Source: JAFARZ01 sp035651595 (GTDB lineage: Bacteria > Actinomycetota > Actinomycetes > Streptosporangiales > Streptosporangiaceae). From it: a stretch of 61,626 nucleotides of DNA. Under the pieces are notes generated by a model. That model worked only from the letters and a program-made list of their open reading frames with translations. It made no database searches and was not told the DNA's origin. A program made the position numbers and the translations under genes. Location: the NCBI GenBank assembly GCA_035651595.1, contig DASRFJ010000085.1, forward strand, positions 1 through 61,626. The letters run 5' to 3'. Below, in pieces: positions 42,824 to 50,737 of this stretch (position 1 is its first letter; each line of letters starts with the position of its first letter).

Positions 42824-43828
42824 ATGGTGGATCTGGATGTGGCTTACGCGACCGCGCTCGTTGCGGCAGTGCTGCTGGGCGTCGGGTTCGTCCTGCAGCA
42901 GTACTCGGCCGAGCGGGAACCAGATTCACGCTTCCTGTCCGCGCGCATCCTGACCGACCTGCTCCACCAGCCGCGGTGGCTGGCCGGCATCGGCTGCATG
43001 ATCGCGGGCATGCTGCTCGCCGCGTGGGCGATCGGCCATCTGGAGTTGAGCCTGGTCGAGCCGCTGCTCGCGACGAACCTGCTGTTCGCCCTCGTGCTCG
43101 CGGTCCCGCTGTCGCGGCAGGCGTTCCGGCTGCCGGAAATCGCCGGTGCGATCATCTTGTGCCTCGGCGTGGCCCTGCTGTCCTCGACCAGGACCACCAA
43201 GCCGATCGGCCTGTCGTTCGGCTCGTTCAGCCACTGGCCGGCCGCGGCGATCATCGCGGGCATCGCGTTCCTCGCCGTGCACATCGGACACAGAAGGAAG
43301 GGCCAGGTCAGAGCCACCCTGACCGGGCTGGGCGCCGGCCTGGTGTTCGGCATTCAGGACGCGCTGACCCGGCAGACCCTCGAGGTACTCCAGGGTCATT
43401 CGATCACGGTGCTGTTCACCACCTGGTCGGCGTATGCGCTGCTCGGCGCCGGCATCACCGGCGTCTGGCTGATGCAGAACGCGTTCAGCGCGGCCCCGCT
43501 GCACGCGTCCCTGCCGGCCATCGCCGCGGGCGAGCCGGTGGCCGGCATCATCCTCGGCATCGTGGTCTTCGGCGACCGGATCCAGATCTCGCCCGGCATG
43601 CTGGCGATCGAGGCGGGCGGCATCGCGGCGCTGATCGTCGGCGTCGTCGCGGTGGCGCGGTCGTCGGCGTTCAGCGGCCTGCGGAAGATCGCGGGCCACC
43701 TTCCCGTGCCCGGCGCCGCCGAACACGCGGACCAGGACGAGCACACCGCCGAGCCGCCGCGACCCGCGAGCAACAACACCAAGAAGGCCAGGCTTCACGA
43801 CCCCGCGCCGGGCGGCGCCGAACGCTGA
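42824..43828 (+). CDS. DMT-superfamily membrane transporter
   Basis: A 334-residue protein with about nine to ten helices and internal two-fold similarity: AYATALVAAVLLGVGFVLQQ, WLAGIGCMIAGMLLAAWAIG, LSLVEPLLATNLLFALVLAV, and TGLGAGLVFGIQDALTRQT, NAFSAAPLHASLPAIAAGEP, VAGIILGIVVFGD. This is the DMT/EamA-like layout. The hydrophilic C-terminal tail (about 280-334) is Pro/Ala-rich. ATG 42824 follows CGGAG; an in-frame TTG at 42788 is less likely. The substrate is unknown. The 3' end overlaps convergent ctaG by 34 bp. Confidence 0.78.
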   Translation: MVDLDVAYATALVAAVLLGVGFVLQQYSAEREPDSRFLSARILTDLLHQPRWLAGIGCMIAGMLLAAWAIGHLELSLVEPLLATNLLFALVLAVPLSRQAFRLPEIAGAIILCLGVALLSSTRTTKPIGLSFGSFSHWPAAAIIAGIAFLAVHIGHRRKGQVRATLTGLGAGLVFGIQDALTRQTLEVLQGHSITVLFTTWSAYALLGAGITGVWLMQNAFSAAPLHASLPAIAAGEPVAGIILGIVVFGDRIQISPGMLAIEAGGIAALIVGVVAVARSSAFSGLRKIAGHLPVPGAAEHADQDEHTAEPPRPASNNTKKARLHDPAPGGAER

Positions 43829-44751
43829 CCGATCGTCGTCGACCCCCGCGACGCCCAGCCCGGACCCGGACCCGGCCGAGCAGCGGCAGAGCCCCGTCGC
43901 AGCATCCGGTCCAGCGCGATGCCGATGCTGCCCTCGGCCTCCGTGATCTGCCGCACGATCGCGATCATCGCCGGCAACGCCCAGAAGTCACCGCACACCC
44001 ACAGGATGCCCGCGCCGATCTGCTGGTCCGCGAACGCCGGCAGCGTCACGCCCGGCACATGGCTATACACCGCGTAGACCGAATGCGTGGCGAAGATGCT
44101 CAGCGCCATCGCGAGCCCGATCATGATCACGTTCGTCACGAGCAGCCCGAGCGCCTGGCTGACCAGCGGCATCCGGCGCCGGAACGGGGGAGAGGGGATG
44201 TACTGGAGCCAGAACAGGATCCCGGCCGCGAAATAGCTGCCGTGCATCAGCCAGATGTGGATCGCCGCGTTCGCGGATCCCGTGTCGTACGGCCCCGGCA
44301 GGTGCCAGAAGATCATCACGAAGCAGAACAGCCCGACCGACACCCACGGCCGCAGCGCGAGCCCGCCCAGGTACCGGAGCGGCCGCGACCACCCGCCGGC
44401 CAGCACGCCCCTGGTCACGCGCTGCCCGGATCGCCTGGGCAGCGCGTCCAGCAGCGGCTGCCACGGCGCGCCGGCCACGATCAGCGACGGCGCGGCGAAC
44501 ATCAGCAGCAGGTGCTGGATCATGTGCGCGAAGAAATAGGAGTCCGACCAGTAGTCGATCGGCGATTCGACGCCGAGCAGCAGCACCACGAGCCCCGCGT
44601 AGAAGAACACCGACCGCCGCCGCCGCTCCCGCGCCCGCTCCGGCCGCGACCGCCGGCCTAGCCGCCATACTCCGATCTCGTACCAGATCGCGACGAATAC
44701 CGCCACGAACAGGAACGGGTCGAACGACCAGTGATCAACCAGGTAGCTCAT
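43795..44751 (-). CDS. ctaG: CtaG-type cytochrome c oxidase assembly protein
   Basis: A 318-residue polytopic protein (caa3_CtaG family): SYLVDHWSFDPFLFVAVFVA, SDSYFFAHMIQHLLLMFAAP, FWHLPGPYDTGSANAAIHIW, LMHGSYFAAGILFWLQYIPS, VCGDFWALPAMIAIV. His in the AHMIQHLLL and HIWLMHGS helices are probable copper ligands. The family helps insert copper into cytochrome c oxidase. It sits 11 bp after a lipoprotein gene and near a Sco-domain gene, which gives a copper-centre assembly operon. The last ~30 residues are Gly/Pro/Ser-rich. ATG 44751 was chosen over longer open starts. Confidence 0.85.
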   Translation of the reverse strand: MSYLVDHWSFDPFLFVAVFVAIWYEIGVWRLGRRSRPERARERRRRSVFFYAGLVVLLLGVESPIDYWSDSYFFAHMIQHLLLMFAAPSLIVAGAPWQPLLDALPRRSGQRVTRGVLAGGWSRPLRYLGGLALRPWVSVGLFCFVMIFWHLPGPYDTGSANAAIHIWLMHGSYFAAGILFWLQYIPSPPFRRRMPLVSQALGLLVTNVIMIGLAMALSIFATHSVYAVYSHVPGVTLPAFADQQIGAGILWVCGDFWALPAMIAIVRQITEAEGSIGIALDRMLRRGSAAARPGPGPGWASRGSTTIGQRSAPPGAGS

Positions 44752-44762
44752 GTCCGGGGTCC

Positions 44763-45842
44763 CTAGCTCGACGATCCGGCCGCGATCGGCACGTGGATGA
44801 CCTGCGCTTTCGTCCAGGCCCCGGCGCTGAGCCGCCACACGCTGAGCGTGTCGCCCGCCACCGCGAACGCGTCGGTCTCCCCGCCCGCCAGCGCCAGCGC
44901 CGCGGTGCGGGTCGGCACCGCGGGCAGCGGCCGCCACGTTCCGCCCGGACCGCTGATGACCGCCGCCCGGCCGCCCCCGAGCAGCACCCACGCGCTCCCG
45001 TTCGAACCGAACCCGGACGCGACCGGCGACCCCGCCACCGCCCCGGACACCGTCCAGGACGACCCGTGCCAGGCCGCGTACACCGCGCTGCCGGACGCCA
45101 GCAGAGCCGTGCTCCCGCTCAGCCGCAGCACCCGGACCTGGCCCCCGCCGGGCACCGACGGCCCGTCAAGCTGCCACGTCCCATTGGTATCAGTGAAAAC
45201 CCCGGCCACACCGCGCCGCTCACAGGCTCCGGCTACAACCTTCAGACCATTCGGCCAGAACGACAAAGCGTCAACGCCCGTGACCCCGCATTCCCGTCCT
45301 GCGCTGGACGCCGCGAGCGCCGGCTCGGACGTGAGCCTCGACCACGAGCCGCCGGCCCCGCTCACCTCGACATCCCCGTTTCGCAGCAGCGCGAGTTCCG
45401 CACCCGAAGATCCCGTTGCCAGCGCGTCCGGCACGCTGGCCAGCGCCGCGCCGAGGACGCTCGGGGCCCAGTGCTGCCCGCCGTCGGTGCTGGTCGCCAG
45501 CGGCGAGAAGACCAGGCCCTGGCTCGGCCGGAACCCGATCAGCAGCGAGCCGGGGCTCCCGGCCGCGACAAGCCCGCCGTTGTCCGCGACGCCCGGGGGA
45601 GTGGCCAGCGACCAGGTGCCGCCGTGCTGGACGAACACCTGCCAGAAGTTCTCTTCCGCCGACGCCGGCCCGCCCATCTCGACGATCGCCCACACACCCT
45701 GGGCGGTCACCAGGGAGGTCGCGAGCGGCTCGTTCGCCGCCGTGACGGTCCTGGTCGCGGTGGTCCGAGGCGTCGCGGACCCGCAGGCGGTCGTGCCCAG
45801 CAGCACGGCCAGGCCCGCGAAAAGCAGCACGCCGCGGTTCAC
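44763..45842 (-). CDS. beta-propeller-like lipoprotein
   Basis: 359 residues. The signal peptide and lipobox LLGTTACGS give lipid attachment at Cys20. The mature protein is Gly/Ser/Trp-rich strands with recurring 'W' blades (FVQHGGTWSLATPPG, STDGGQHWAPSVLG, FTDTNGTWQLDGPS, GPGGTWRPLP), suggesting a seven-bladed propeller of the sialidase/BNR type. The start is GTG 45842, overlapping the Sco-fusion stop as GTGA, so it is translated with that protein. It probably acts outside the membrane in oxidase or copper assembly; there is no direct evidence. Confidence 0.7.
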   Translation of the reverse strand: MNRGVLLFAGLAVLLGTTACGSATPRTTATRTVTAANEPLATSLVTAQGVWAIVEMGGPASAEENFWQVFVQHGGTWSLATPPGVADNGGLVAAGSPGSLLIGFRPSQGLVFSPLATSTDGGQHWAPSVLGAALASVPDALATGSSGAELALLRNGDVEVSGAGGSWSRLTSEPALAASSAGRECGVTGVDALSFWPNGLKVVAGACERRGVAGVFTDTNGTWQLDGPSVPGGGQVRVLRLSGSTALLASGSAVYAAWHGSSWTVSGAVAGSPVASGFGSNGSAWVLLGGGRAAVISGPGGTWRPLPAVPTRTAALALAGGETDAFAVAGDTLSVWRLSAGAWTKAQVIHVPIAAGSSS

Positions 45843-47704
45843 GAGCCCGCCAGTGCCTGCCGCGCGTAGCCCGCGAGCAGGGCGGAGAACGACGACTTCG
45901 TCGTGGCCGTGCCCGGGCCCGGGTCGTCGGAGACCTCCTGCCGGATCGTGCCGTTCCCGTCGATGACGACGGCGAGGTCGTCGTGCGCCGACATGGCACC
46001 GGCCGGCACGTTGTACACCGTGACGTTGTAGTGCTGCCAGACCTGCCGCAGTTCGCCGAGCGACCCGGTCAGGAACCGCCAGTTCGGGACGGCGCCGAGG
46101 CCTTCCTCGTCATCGAAGGCACGCAGCGCCGCAGTGGAGTAGTAGGTCGGGTTCGCCGCCACGGCGACCAGCTCGACGTTCTTGCCGGCCGAGCCGAGCA
46201 GCGCGCCGGCCTCGCGGAATTCCGCGCCGATGATCGGGCAGTCGGTGGTGCACACCGGGTCGAGGAACGTCAGCAGCACGACCTTGCCGTGCAGGCTCGC
46301 GAGCGAGACCGGCCTGCCGTCCTGGTCGGTGAGCTGGAACGCGGGCGCGGGGATGTCGAGCGTCACCGTGCTGCCCGCGATGGCCTCGGCGATGATCGGG
46401 TCGGCCGCGGTGCGGTTGGCCGCCGCGGCCGTCATCGGTGCGGCGCCGATCAGGACCACGGCGATCGCCGACACCGCCGCGAACGACTGCGCGCTCGCCG
46501 ACGCGGCGGCCCCACGCGCCCGCGTGACCAGTCCCCGCGCCCCAGTCGCCCCAACCACCTCTGTCACCCCAAGCATCCCGTCAGTATCAGGGACACCTTC
46601 CGTCACTGGAGCGGTCTGCGGACCCAGCGCCAGGTAGCCGGCGGTGAACAGCAGGATCACCGGGATCATGCTGTTCGGGTCCGTGCCCAGCCCGCCGAGG
46701 AACCCCAGATCCTGGACGAGCAGCCAGTCCGCGAGGCAGAAGCACGCGCCGAACCACACCGCGTACCTGACCACGCCGCGCCGCGCGGTGAGCAGGCCCG
46801 CGCCGATCGCCGCCATGGCCACGACCGCGAACAGGTTGACCGCCCAGCCGTGCGCGCTGGTGAACGAGCTGGCCCCGGAGATGATCAGGTGCAGGTAGTA
46901 CGGCTGCGGTGTGCCGACCATCGTGGAGATCATGCCGGTCAGCGTGCCGTCGGCGCCGCCCTGCCAGAAGCCCCGGCCGGGCCAGGCCTGGAGTACTGCC
47001 ATGCCGGCGAACAGCAGGCCCATGCCGCGCACCAGCAGCGTGCCAAGCCGAGGACCGCGCCAGGCGGTGTCCTGCAGCGCGATCAACGCGCCGGCGACAG
47101 CGTAGAAAAGGACCGCGCCGGGCGCGCCGAACAGGAACGTCAGGCCCGGCGCGAAGATCCCGCCGAATGACTCGCCGAACACCCACACGATCAGGCCCCA
47201 GCCCAGGCTGGCGACACCCGCCAGTCGCGACATCGGCCCGCGCACCGCGACCAGCAGCCAGGCCCCGATGCCGACCTGGATCCACACCGACGCGGCTCCG
47301 GCCTGGATCGGGTGGTAGGACCAGATCGTGCCGCCCCAGTTGACCACGTGCTGCACCCAGGACGGTGACGACGACGCGGTCGGCTCGATGACCTGGGCGG
47401 CGAGGCCGCCGGCCATCCTCGGCTGCGCCTGGAGGAAGCCGTCGAGGACCCACAGCAGCCCGAAGCCGATCCGCAGCACGGTCCTGGCCGGCGCCTCCCC
47501 GCTGCCGCCGGTCAGCGTGCGCGACCACTCGAGCCACCCCTGGTTTCCGGCCGGACCGCCGCGGAAGGCGCGCATGGTCGCCCGCAGCAGCAACAGGAAG
47601 ACCACCACCGCGAGCGCGATCGCGCCCTGGTGCAGCAACGCGGAGCGGAACGCCGCCACCAGCGTCGGGTCGGCCGGGTTGAGTCCCGAGTTCATGCCGG
47701 GCAC
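45839..47704 (-). CDS. membrane protein fused to a C-terminal Sco/thioredoxin-like domain
   Basis: 621 residues. The N-terminal ~400 residues carry about nine helices (ALAVVVFLLLLRATMRA, RTVLRIGFGLLWVLDGFLQA, LGWGLIVWVFGESFGGIFAP, YAVWFGACFCLADWLLVQD). A variable linker follows, then a signal-like helix (SFAAVSAIAVVLIGAAPMTA), then the SCO1/SenC domain (about 450-620): LTFLDPVCTTDCPIIG with the CxxxC pair near 484/488 and the distal His in SAHDDLAVVIDGNG. Sco proteins bind Cu and deliver it to oxidase Cu-A. Fusion to a multi-helix domain is unusual. It heads an operon with the lipoprotein and ctaG. Confidence 0.8.
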   Translation of the reverse strand: MPGMNSGLNPADPTLVAAFRSALLHQGAIALAVVVFLLLLRATMRAFRGGPAGNQGWLEWSRTLTGGSGEAPARTVLRIGFGLLWVLDGFLQAQPRMAGGLAAQVIEPTASSSPSWVQHVVNWGGTIWSYHPIQAGAASVWIQVGIGAWLLVAVRGPMSRLAGVASLGWGLIVWVFGESFGGIFAPGLTFLFGAPGAVLFYAVAGALIALQDTAWRGPRLGTLLVRGMGLLFAGMAVLQAWPGRGFWQGGADGTLTGMISTMVGTPQPYYLHLIISGASSFTSAHGWAVNLFAVVAMAAIGAGLLTARRGVVRYAVWFGACFCLADWLLVQDLGFLGGLGTDPNSMIPVILLFTAGYLALGPQTAPVTEGVPDTDGMLGVTEVVGATGARGLVTRARGAAASASAQSFAAVSAIAVVLIGAAPMTAAAANRTAADPIIAEAIAGSTVTLDIPAPAFQLTDQDGRPVSLASLHGKVVLLTFLDPVCTTDCPIIGAEFREAGALLGSAGKNVELVAVAANPTYYSTAALRAFDDEEGLGAVPNWRFLTGSLGELRQVWQHYNVTVYNVPAGAMSAHDDLAVVIDGNGTIRQEVSDDPGPGTATTKSSFSALLAGYARQALAGS

Positions 47705-47853
47705 GACAGCGGTTCCTCCCTCCCCAGCCAGGCCCCCGGTGCGTTCAGCGTAGCCCGTCCAGGTCAGGCCAAGACCGGCGCGAGCGGCAACGTGAACAAT
47801 TTGTCATGGTTTCGCCTCCCATGCGGAGTCGGCTGCCGCGCCGGTCGCCGGCA

Positions 47854-48070
47854 GGCCGCCGGGCCTGGCCGAGCGCCGCCTGTGCCTGGAGTGCAGTGTG
47901 CGGCTACCGGGATAGGAACGCACCGGCAGTCCCGCCAGCAACGTGGAAGATTACCCCTTCGTGGAGGATCGACCCCCGTACGCGAGGGCCGCGTTACCAC
48001 GAAGGGGAAATCCGCCACGTTAAACCGAGGCCGAGGCCCATCGAGCCTGCCGCAGGCCCACCGGGCAGGG
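47854..48070 (+). repeat. dispersed non-coding repeat family B, copy B3
   Basis: In the 429-bp gap between the Sco-fusion and VKOR genes. It shares with B1 and B2 CCGCCGGGCCTGGCCG, GGAGTGCAGTGTGCGGCTAC, AACGTGGAAGATTACC, a perfect hairpin CCCCTTCGTGG (47954-47964) / CCACGAAGGGG (47997-48007), and GAGGCCCATCGAGCCTGCCG. It lacks the terminal half-palindrome A. After it come two GCGGGGTAAGCGG direct repeats. No gene is seen. Confidence 0.85.
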
Positions 48071-48133
48071 TCAGCGGGACGCGGGGTAAGCGGAAAGCGG
48101 GGTAAGCGGACCCGCGGGTCGGGGGCCTAGCGA

Positions 48134-48880
48134 TCAGGCGGTCTCGGCGAGGTCCGGGTCTAGCTCGTCGCCGGGCTCGGACGGACGCAGGCCCCAGGCC
48201 GCGGCGGCGGACACGGTGAGCACGAACAGCAGGAACGTGATGACGTGCACGCTGGTGCAGTACAGGCAGATGGCGTCGATCTCGTACAGTTCGGCGTAAA
48301 TCAGGTACAGCACGAAGCCGATGCCGACGAGCAGCGAGGCCAGCCGCACCCAGGGCAGCGCGCGCCTGGCCCTATCCCACGTGCCCCCGCCGATGAATGA
48401 AAGCCGCCGCGTCATGCGCCAGGCCCACGGGCTCATCAGCGGCACCGCGGCCACGTAGAACAGCAGGCCCAGCAGCGCCACCGGGATGCCGAACACGTAC
48501 GACTGCGGGCTCGTGGTCACCTTCAGGCAGTTGATCGTGCTGTTCTCGGCACAACCGAGAATCTTCGAGTCGGTGAAGTGGGTGTACGTCAGGTAGCTCG
48601 ACACCCCGAGCCCGGCGATGGCCAGCGCGAACGTGAGCCACTGGAGCCACGTCGGCGCGAGCTTGCCGTCGGCCGCGGGCGCTTGCGCCACGGCGCGAGC
48701 CGCGGACCGCGGCCGGGCCGCCCCGCCCCCGCCGCTACGGCCGCGGAGATCGGTCCCGGCCGTGGCCGGCCGGGAGCCGCCCCTGGCCGTGGCGCGGGTC
48801 GGGGTGATCGTGCTGGTCCGTGCCGTAGGGCTGCTCCGGGTGACCGGAGCCTTCCGGCTGCGGGACGACTTCGACGCCAT
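48134..48880 (-). CDS. vitamin K epoxide reductase (VKOR) family protein
   Basis: 248 residues. A basic Ser/Thr/Arg-rich cytoplasmic N-terminus (~75 residues) is followed by five helices. The loop Cys pair lies in GCAENSTINCLKV (near 108-117) and the active-site CxxC in AICLYCTSVHVITF (near 204-207). It re-oxidises extracytoplasmic thiol oxidases using quinone. ATG 48880 (MASKSS) was chosen; 16 more codons are open. It lies downstream of the DUF929 gene (117 bp, same strand), whose CxxC makes it the likely partner. Confidence 0.88.
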   Translation of the reverse strand: MASKSSRSRKAPVTRSSPTARTSTITPTRATARGGSRPATAGTDLRGRSGGGGAARPRSAARAVAQAPAADGKLAPTWLQWLTFALAIAGLGVSSYLTYTHFTDSKILGCAENSTINCLKVTTSPQSYVFGIPVALLGLLFYVAAVPLMSPWAWRMTRRLSFIGGGTWDRARRALPWVRLASLLVGIGFVLYLIYAELYEIDAICLYCTSVHVITFLLFVLTVSAAAAWGLRPSEPGDELDPDLAETA

Positions 48881-48996
48881 CAGAGCTTCGCCTCCAGGCT
48901 TACAGATCGCAGCGGGTTCGCGCTCCATCGTAAGGCGCTTCGCCGGATTTGCGAAGCCATTCTACGTAGTAAGTCCGTAGGTAATCGCGGACCCGG

Positions 48997-49947
48997 TCAG
49001 AGCTGGGACTGCAGGCCCTGGACCGTGCTGGTGCACGCGGTGGCCGGCTGGTCGTTGGTCAGCTTGCAGATGGCGGCCGTGATGTAGTTGGCCGTCCCGT
49101 CGATGCCCTGGGCGACCGTGCTGCTGGGCTTGGTCAGGTCGGCCGCGATCTGGGTCCAGCTCAGTCCCGCCAGGATCTGCGGGCTGTAGCTGGCGCCCGC
49201 GATGATGTACTTGTTGCCGAAGTCCACGAAGGGGAACGACCCGTTGTCGCCGGACGGCACGTACGGCGGAGCGTCCAGCTTGGTGAAGATCGAGTTCTGG
49301 GCGCTGGTCATGGTCTGCAGCGTGGTGTACCCGCCGGTGCTCGGGTCGCCCTTGTTCGTGTTCACCTCGACCGGCGAGAACGTCAGGTACTGGCTGGTGT
49401 AGCTCGAGCCGTAGAACGTGAAGGTCGGCGTGTTCGGGTAGACCTCGGCCGCCCCGGTGCCGTTCTTCGCCGCCGAGTGGATCGGCGTGAGGTTGGAGAA
49501 CGTGCCGAACCGGCTGAGGGCCAAGATCATCGACCAGCGCTCGGCGGCGCAGTAGGGGCAGTACTCCGCGCCCACGTACAGCATTTCCGGCTTTCCGCTG
49601 GCGGTAAGCGCCGCCTGGCCGGTCACGGTCTGCGGCTTGCCGATGACCTGGCTGCCGCCGCTGCCGACCGCGTCGGTGGTGGCCGTCGGCACGCTGGTCA
49701 GTTTCGAGGTGACCGAGGACAGGGCCGCGCCGGTCGGTGCGGCGGGCCCGGAGCCGCTCGCCGCCGAGCCGCCCTTGCTGTTGGTCTTCACCACGACGAA
49801 CACGACGACGATGATCACGACGACCATGATCGCGCTGCCGGCGATGAGCAACCGGTTGCGTCGCTCCTGCCGCCGCTCCGCTTCCCGCTGCGCCGCGATT
49901 TTCTCGCGACGGCTGAAGTCTTGCTTGGTCCTGCTGGCCTTGCCCAT
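48997..49947 (-). CDS. DUF929 protein with thioredoxin-like CxxC
   Basis: 316 residues. The cytoplasmic start MGKASRTKQDFSRREKIAAQ with charged coil is followed by one helix (about 45-65, IAGSAIMVVVIIVVVFVVV) and an exported domain with YVGAEYCPYCAAERWSMILA (CxxC near 128-131) and FPFVDFGNKYIIAGASY. DUF929 proteins resemble DsbA/thioredoxin folds. Next to VKOR, this one could be the periplasmic thiol oxidase that VKOR recharges. ATG 49947 was chosen over the longer open frame, whose extra 57 codons are Arg/Pro-rich. Confidence 0.85.
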   Translation of the reverse strand: MGKASRTKQDFSRREKIAAQREAERRQERRNRLLIAGSAIMVVVIIVVVFVVVKTNSKGGSAASGSGPAAPTGAALSSVTSKLTSVPTATTDAVGSGGSQVIGKPQTVTGQAALTASGKPEMLYVGAEYCPYCAAERWSMILALSRFGTFSNLTPIHSAAKNGTGAAEVYPNTPTFTFYGSSYTSQYLTFSPVEVNTNKGDPSTGGYTTLQTMTSAQNSIFTKLDAPPYVPSGDNGSFPFVDFGNKYIIAGASYSPQILAGLSWTQIAADLTKPSSTVAQGIDGTANYITAAICKLTNDQPATACTSTVQGLQSQL

Positions 49948-50040
49948 GTCGCCTGCCGTCCGCCTTCGCCGATACCTGACGCCGATGCCTGACGCCGATA
50001 ATGGTAGGGCATATCCCGCGACTGTGCCGCCCAGGCAATC

Positions 50041-50086
50041 GCCGGCCCTCACGGCAGGTAGTGAGGGGGGTACCGTGAGGGCCGGC
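50041..50086. terminator. large hairpin upstream of the DUF929 gene
   Basis: A perfect 14-bp stem, GCCGGCCCTCACGG (50041-50054) with CCGTGAGGGCCGGC (50073-50086), and an 18-nt loop. It lies 93 bp upstream of the DUF929 start and ~57 bp after the end of the small minus-strand frame at 50144, so it is either that frame's terminator or a leader structure of the DUF929-VKOR transcript. Confidence 0.6.
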
Positions 50087-50143
50087 GACTCCGGGTCAGC
50101 GCGCGTGCCCGGAGGCATATGAGGCTTCTGTAGTACTAAACGC

Positions 50144-50389
50144 TCAGACCGCGAGCGCCGTTAACGCGGGCTTCCTGAGCCCGCGCCCGGCCACCCCGCC
50201 AGGGTCCTCCCCGGCGCCGCCGGCCCGCCGTCCGCGCCGGGACCGGCCCGACTGGCTGCGCTCAAGCTGGTGGCGGAGGCGCTGAGTCCGAGCCCGTTCC
50301 GCCAGCTGACGCAGGAGCTCATCCGCGGAATTCTGAATGTTCATCGATTGCATAGACGCGCGGGCGGCGTCAAGGCCCTGCGCTGTCAT
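50144..50389 (-). CDS. small charged protein, doubtful
   Basis: An 81-residue frame, MTAQGLDAARASMQSMNIQN, then SADELLRQLAERARTQRLRH with an amphipathic helical look, ending in an Arg/Gly-rich tail. AAGGAG directly abuts the ATG (no spacing), which is poor; an inner ATG at 50344 has no ribosome site. The helical centre is protein-like but I recognise no family. The upstream 348 bp (50390-50737) contain an AGGAGG at 50596-50601 before a GTG at 50611 opening an Arg-rich frame into the regulator, but no convincing gene. Confidence 0.35.
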   Translation of the reverse strand: MTAQGLDAARASMQSMNIQNSADELLRQLAERARTQRLRHQLERSQSGRSRRGRRAGGAGEDPGGVAGRGLRKPALTALAV

Positions 50390-50737
50390 CTCCTTAACCT
50401 CCCGCGTGTGAAGGAGCGTTGCGCCAATCAGCGTGCAACCGGGCATCCAGCCAGGCTGGACCCCGATGGCTCGCTCCTCCAGCACCAGCCAGGCGCGACC
50501 CACTATTGAATGGCCATCTCTACATGATCTCTATTTTTTCTAGAGGAGCCGCGCAAATCCCGGTAGCCTCGGTAAAAGATGTTCTCGCCGGGCCCAGGAG
50601 GATAGGCACGGTGAGGGCCGTGGCGCCACATTGCCGTATCGTGCTTAGCGACGCGATGTGCTGGCGTCGGCGCAGGGAGTTACGGCGGCGCAGGAGGAGA
50701 GCTACGCTGCCCGGGCAAGCGGAAGGGGCGCGAGGCC

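Noticed and set aside
42651..42929. 92-residue minus-strand frame upstream of the DMT transporter (DSAGRLPCPTVHDAPTLRVA)
   Set aside because: Third codon positions are not GC-biased at the start, no ribosome site, and it overlaps the transporter start; weakly protein-like at most.
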